Below, piece after piece: positions 5,000-5,457 of a stretch of 5,457 bases of DNA. This DNA is from Bacteroidota bacterium. GTDB lineage: Bacteria; Bacteroidota; Rhodothermia; Rhodothermales; UBA10348. Under the pieces are notes generated by a model. It ran no database searches and was not told the DNA's origin. It was given only the letters and a program-made list of their open reading frames with translations. The translations under genes and the position numbers were made by a program. The stretch lies in contig JAAZVD010000128.1 in assembly GCA_018623785.1 (NCBI GenBank), positions 1 to 5,457 of the forward strand, in the 5' to 3' direction. Position 1 is the stretch's first letter. Each line of letters begins with the position of its first letter.

Positions 5000-5457
5000 A
5001 TGCCCAACTTCTCCATTCTCCTCCCTCCTTCCGAGGGCAAACAGGAAGGCGGCAACCCGTTTGCGCCGGACATGTTTGACTATCGCACCTCCAACACGTT
5101 CAACTACTTTCATCAGCTGAACCCCCAGCGACGGGAGCTGATTGACCACCTACAGAGGGTCATCAACGACGGTTCACATGATCTGGAGGCGCTTTTCGGG
5201 GTCAAAGGAGACAACCTCCAGGACGCCATCGATGCCAATCTGAATATCTACAAGGCGCCACTCATTTCGGCCCTGGACCGGTATTCTCCGGGCGTCATGT
5301 ATCAGGCCATGGATTTCCCGGGGTTGCCCACCGGAGCCCAGCGCCGCTTGCTGGAAGAGGGTATCATTTTTTCGGGCCTGTTCGGCCTGCTACGCCCGGA
5401 CGATCTGATTCCGATGTACAAGCTGAAGATGGACGCCAACGTCCCAGGCCTTGGTAA
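5000..5457 (+). CDS. yaaA: YaaA-family (DUF328/UPF0246) peroxide-stress protein, 3' end missing
   Basis: The first 152 residues are present and the frame runs off the right edge. The start MPNFSILLPPSEGK is the family N-terminus (LLPPSEGK type, corresponding to LLSPAKTL in E. coli YaaA). Further matches are ALDRYSPGVMYQAMDF (91-106), and IFSGLFGLLRPDDLIPMYKLKM (123-144), the most conserved block of PF03883. Family members are about 240-260 residues, so roughly 60% is in the window. E. coli YaaA is induced by peroxide through OxyR and limits iron-driven oxidative damage, and the fold binds DNA. The role here is by homology, and the sequence suggests the LPPSEGK subgroup rather than a close E. 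coli orthologue. No Shine-Dalgarno sequence is visible upstream of ATG 5000; the conserved block starting at residue 4 supports this start. Confidence 0.9.
   Translation, partial: MPNFSILLPPSEGKQEGGNPFAPDMFDYRTSNTFNYFHQLNPQRRELIDHLQRVINDGSHDLEALFGVKGDNLQDAIDANLNIYKAPLISALDRYSPGVMYQAMDFPGLPTGAQRRLLEEGIIFSGLFGLLRPDDLIPMYKLKMDANVPGLG

Overview
The window looks like a chromosomal segment from a moderately GC-rich Gram-negative bacterium, most likely of the Bacteroidota/Rhodothermota side of the tree. The grounds are a 30-residue, lysine/arginine-rich ribosomal-type protein of the kind I associate with Bacteroidota, Chlorobiota and Rhodothermota, several genes with no clear Shine-Dalgarno sequence, two small lipoproteins with classical lipoboxes, and an exported plant-CGEP-like peptidase. 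This placement is inference. I see no mobile element, tRNA, rRNA or CRISPR array.

Layout. From the left edge to about 3939 everything reads on the minus strand. In order of transcription: an alpha/beta hydrolase (3133-3939), a 155-bp gap, two small lipoprotein genes fused by an ATGA overlap (2531-2977 and 2058-2534), a short gap with a good promoter candidate (2033-2061) overlapping a small inverted repeat, and a large secreted S9-family glutamyl endopeptidase-like gene (start 1992) that runs off the left edge just before its catalytic serine motif. From about 4150 to the right edge everything reads on the plus strand: a candidate promoter and a structured leader, the 30-aa bS22/mS38-like protein (4286-4378), a strong 3' hairpin, a textbook intrinsic terminator (4498-4529), a 19-bp tandem repeat, a YtxH-type membrane-anchored protein (4636-4959), and a YaaA-family gene (from 5000) cut by the right edge. 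The 346 bp between 3939 and 4286 is therefore a divergent intergenic region.

How the genes relate. No single pathway links them. The minus-strand genes are envelope or periplasmic (two lipoproteins, one exported peptidase) plus a probably cytoplasmic hydrolase. The plus-strand genes are housekeeping or stress related (a ribosomal small-subunit-type protein, YtxH, YaaA). I do not see a convincing new multi-gene system. The items most worth a second look are the tiny ribosomal-type gene with its leader of competing hairpins, the translationally coupled lipoprotein pair, and the 19-bp tandem repeat just upstream of the YtxH gene.
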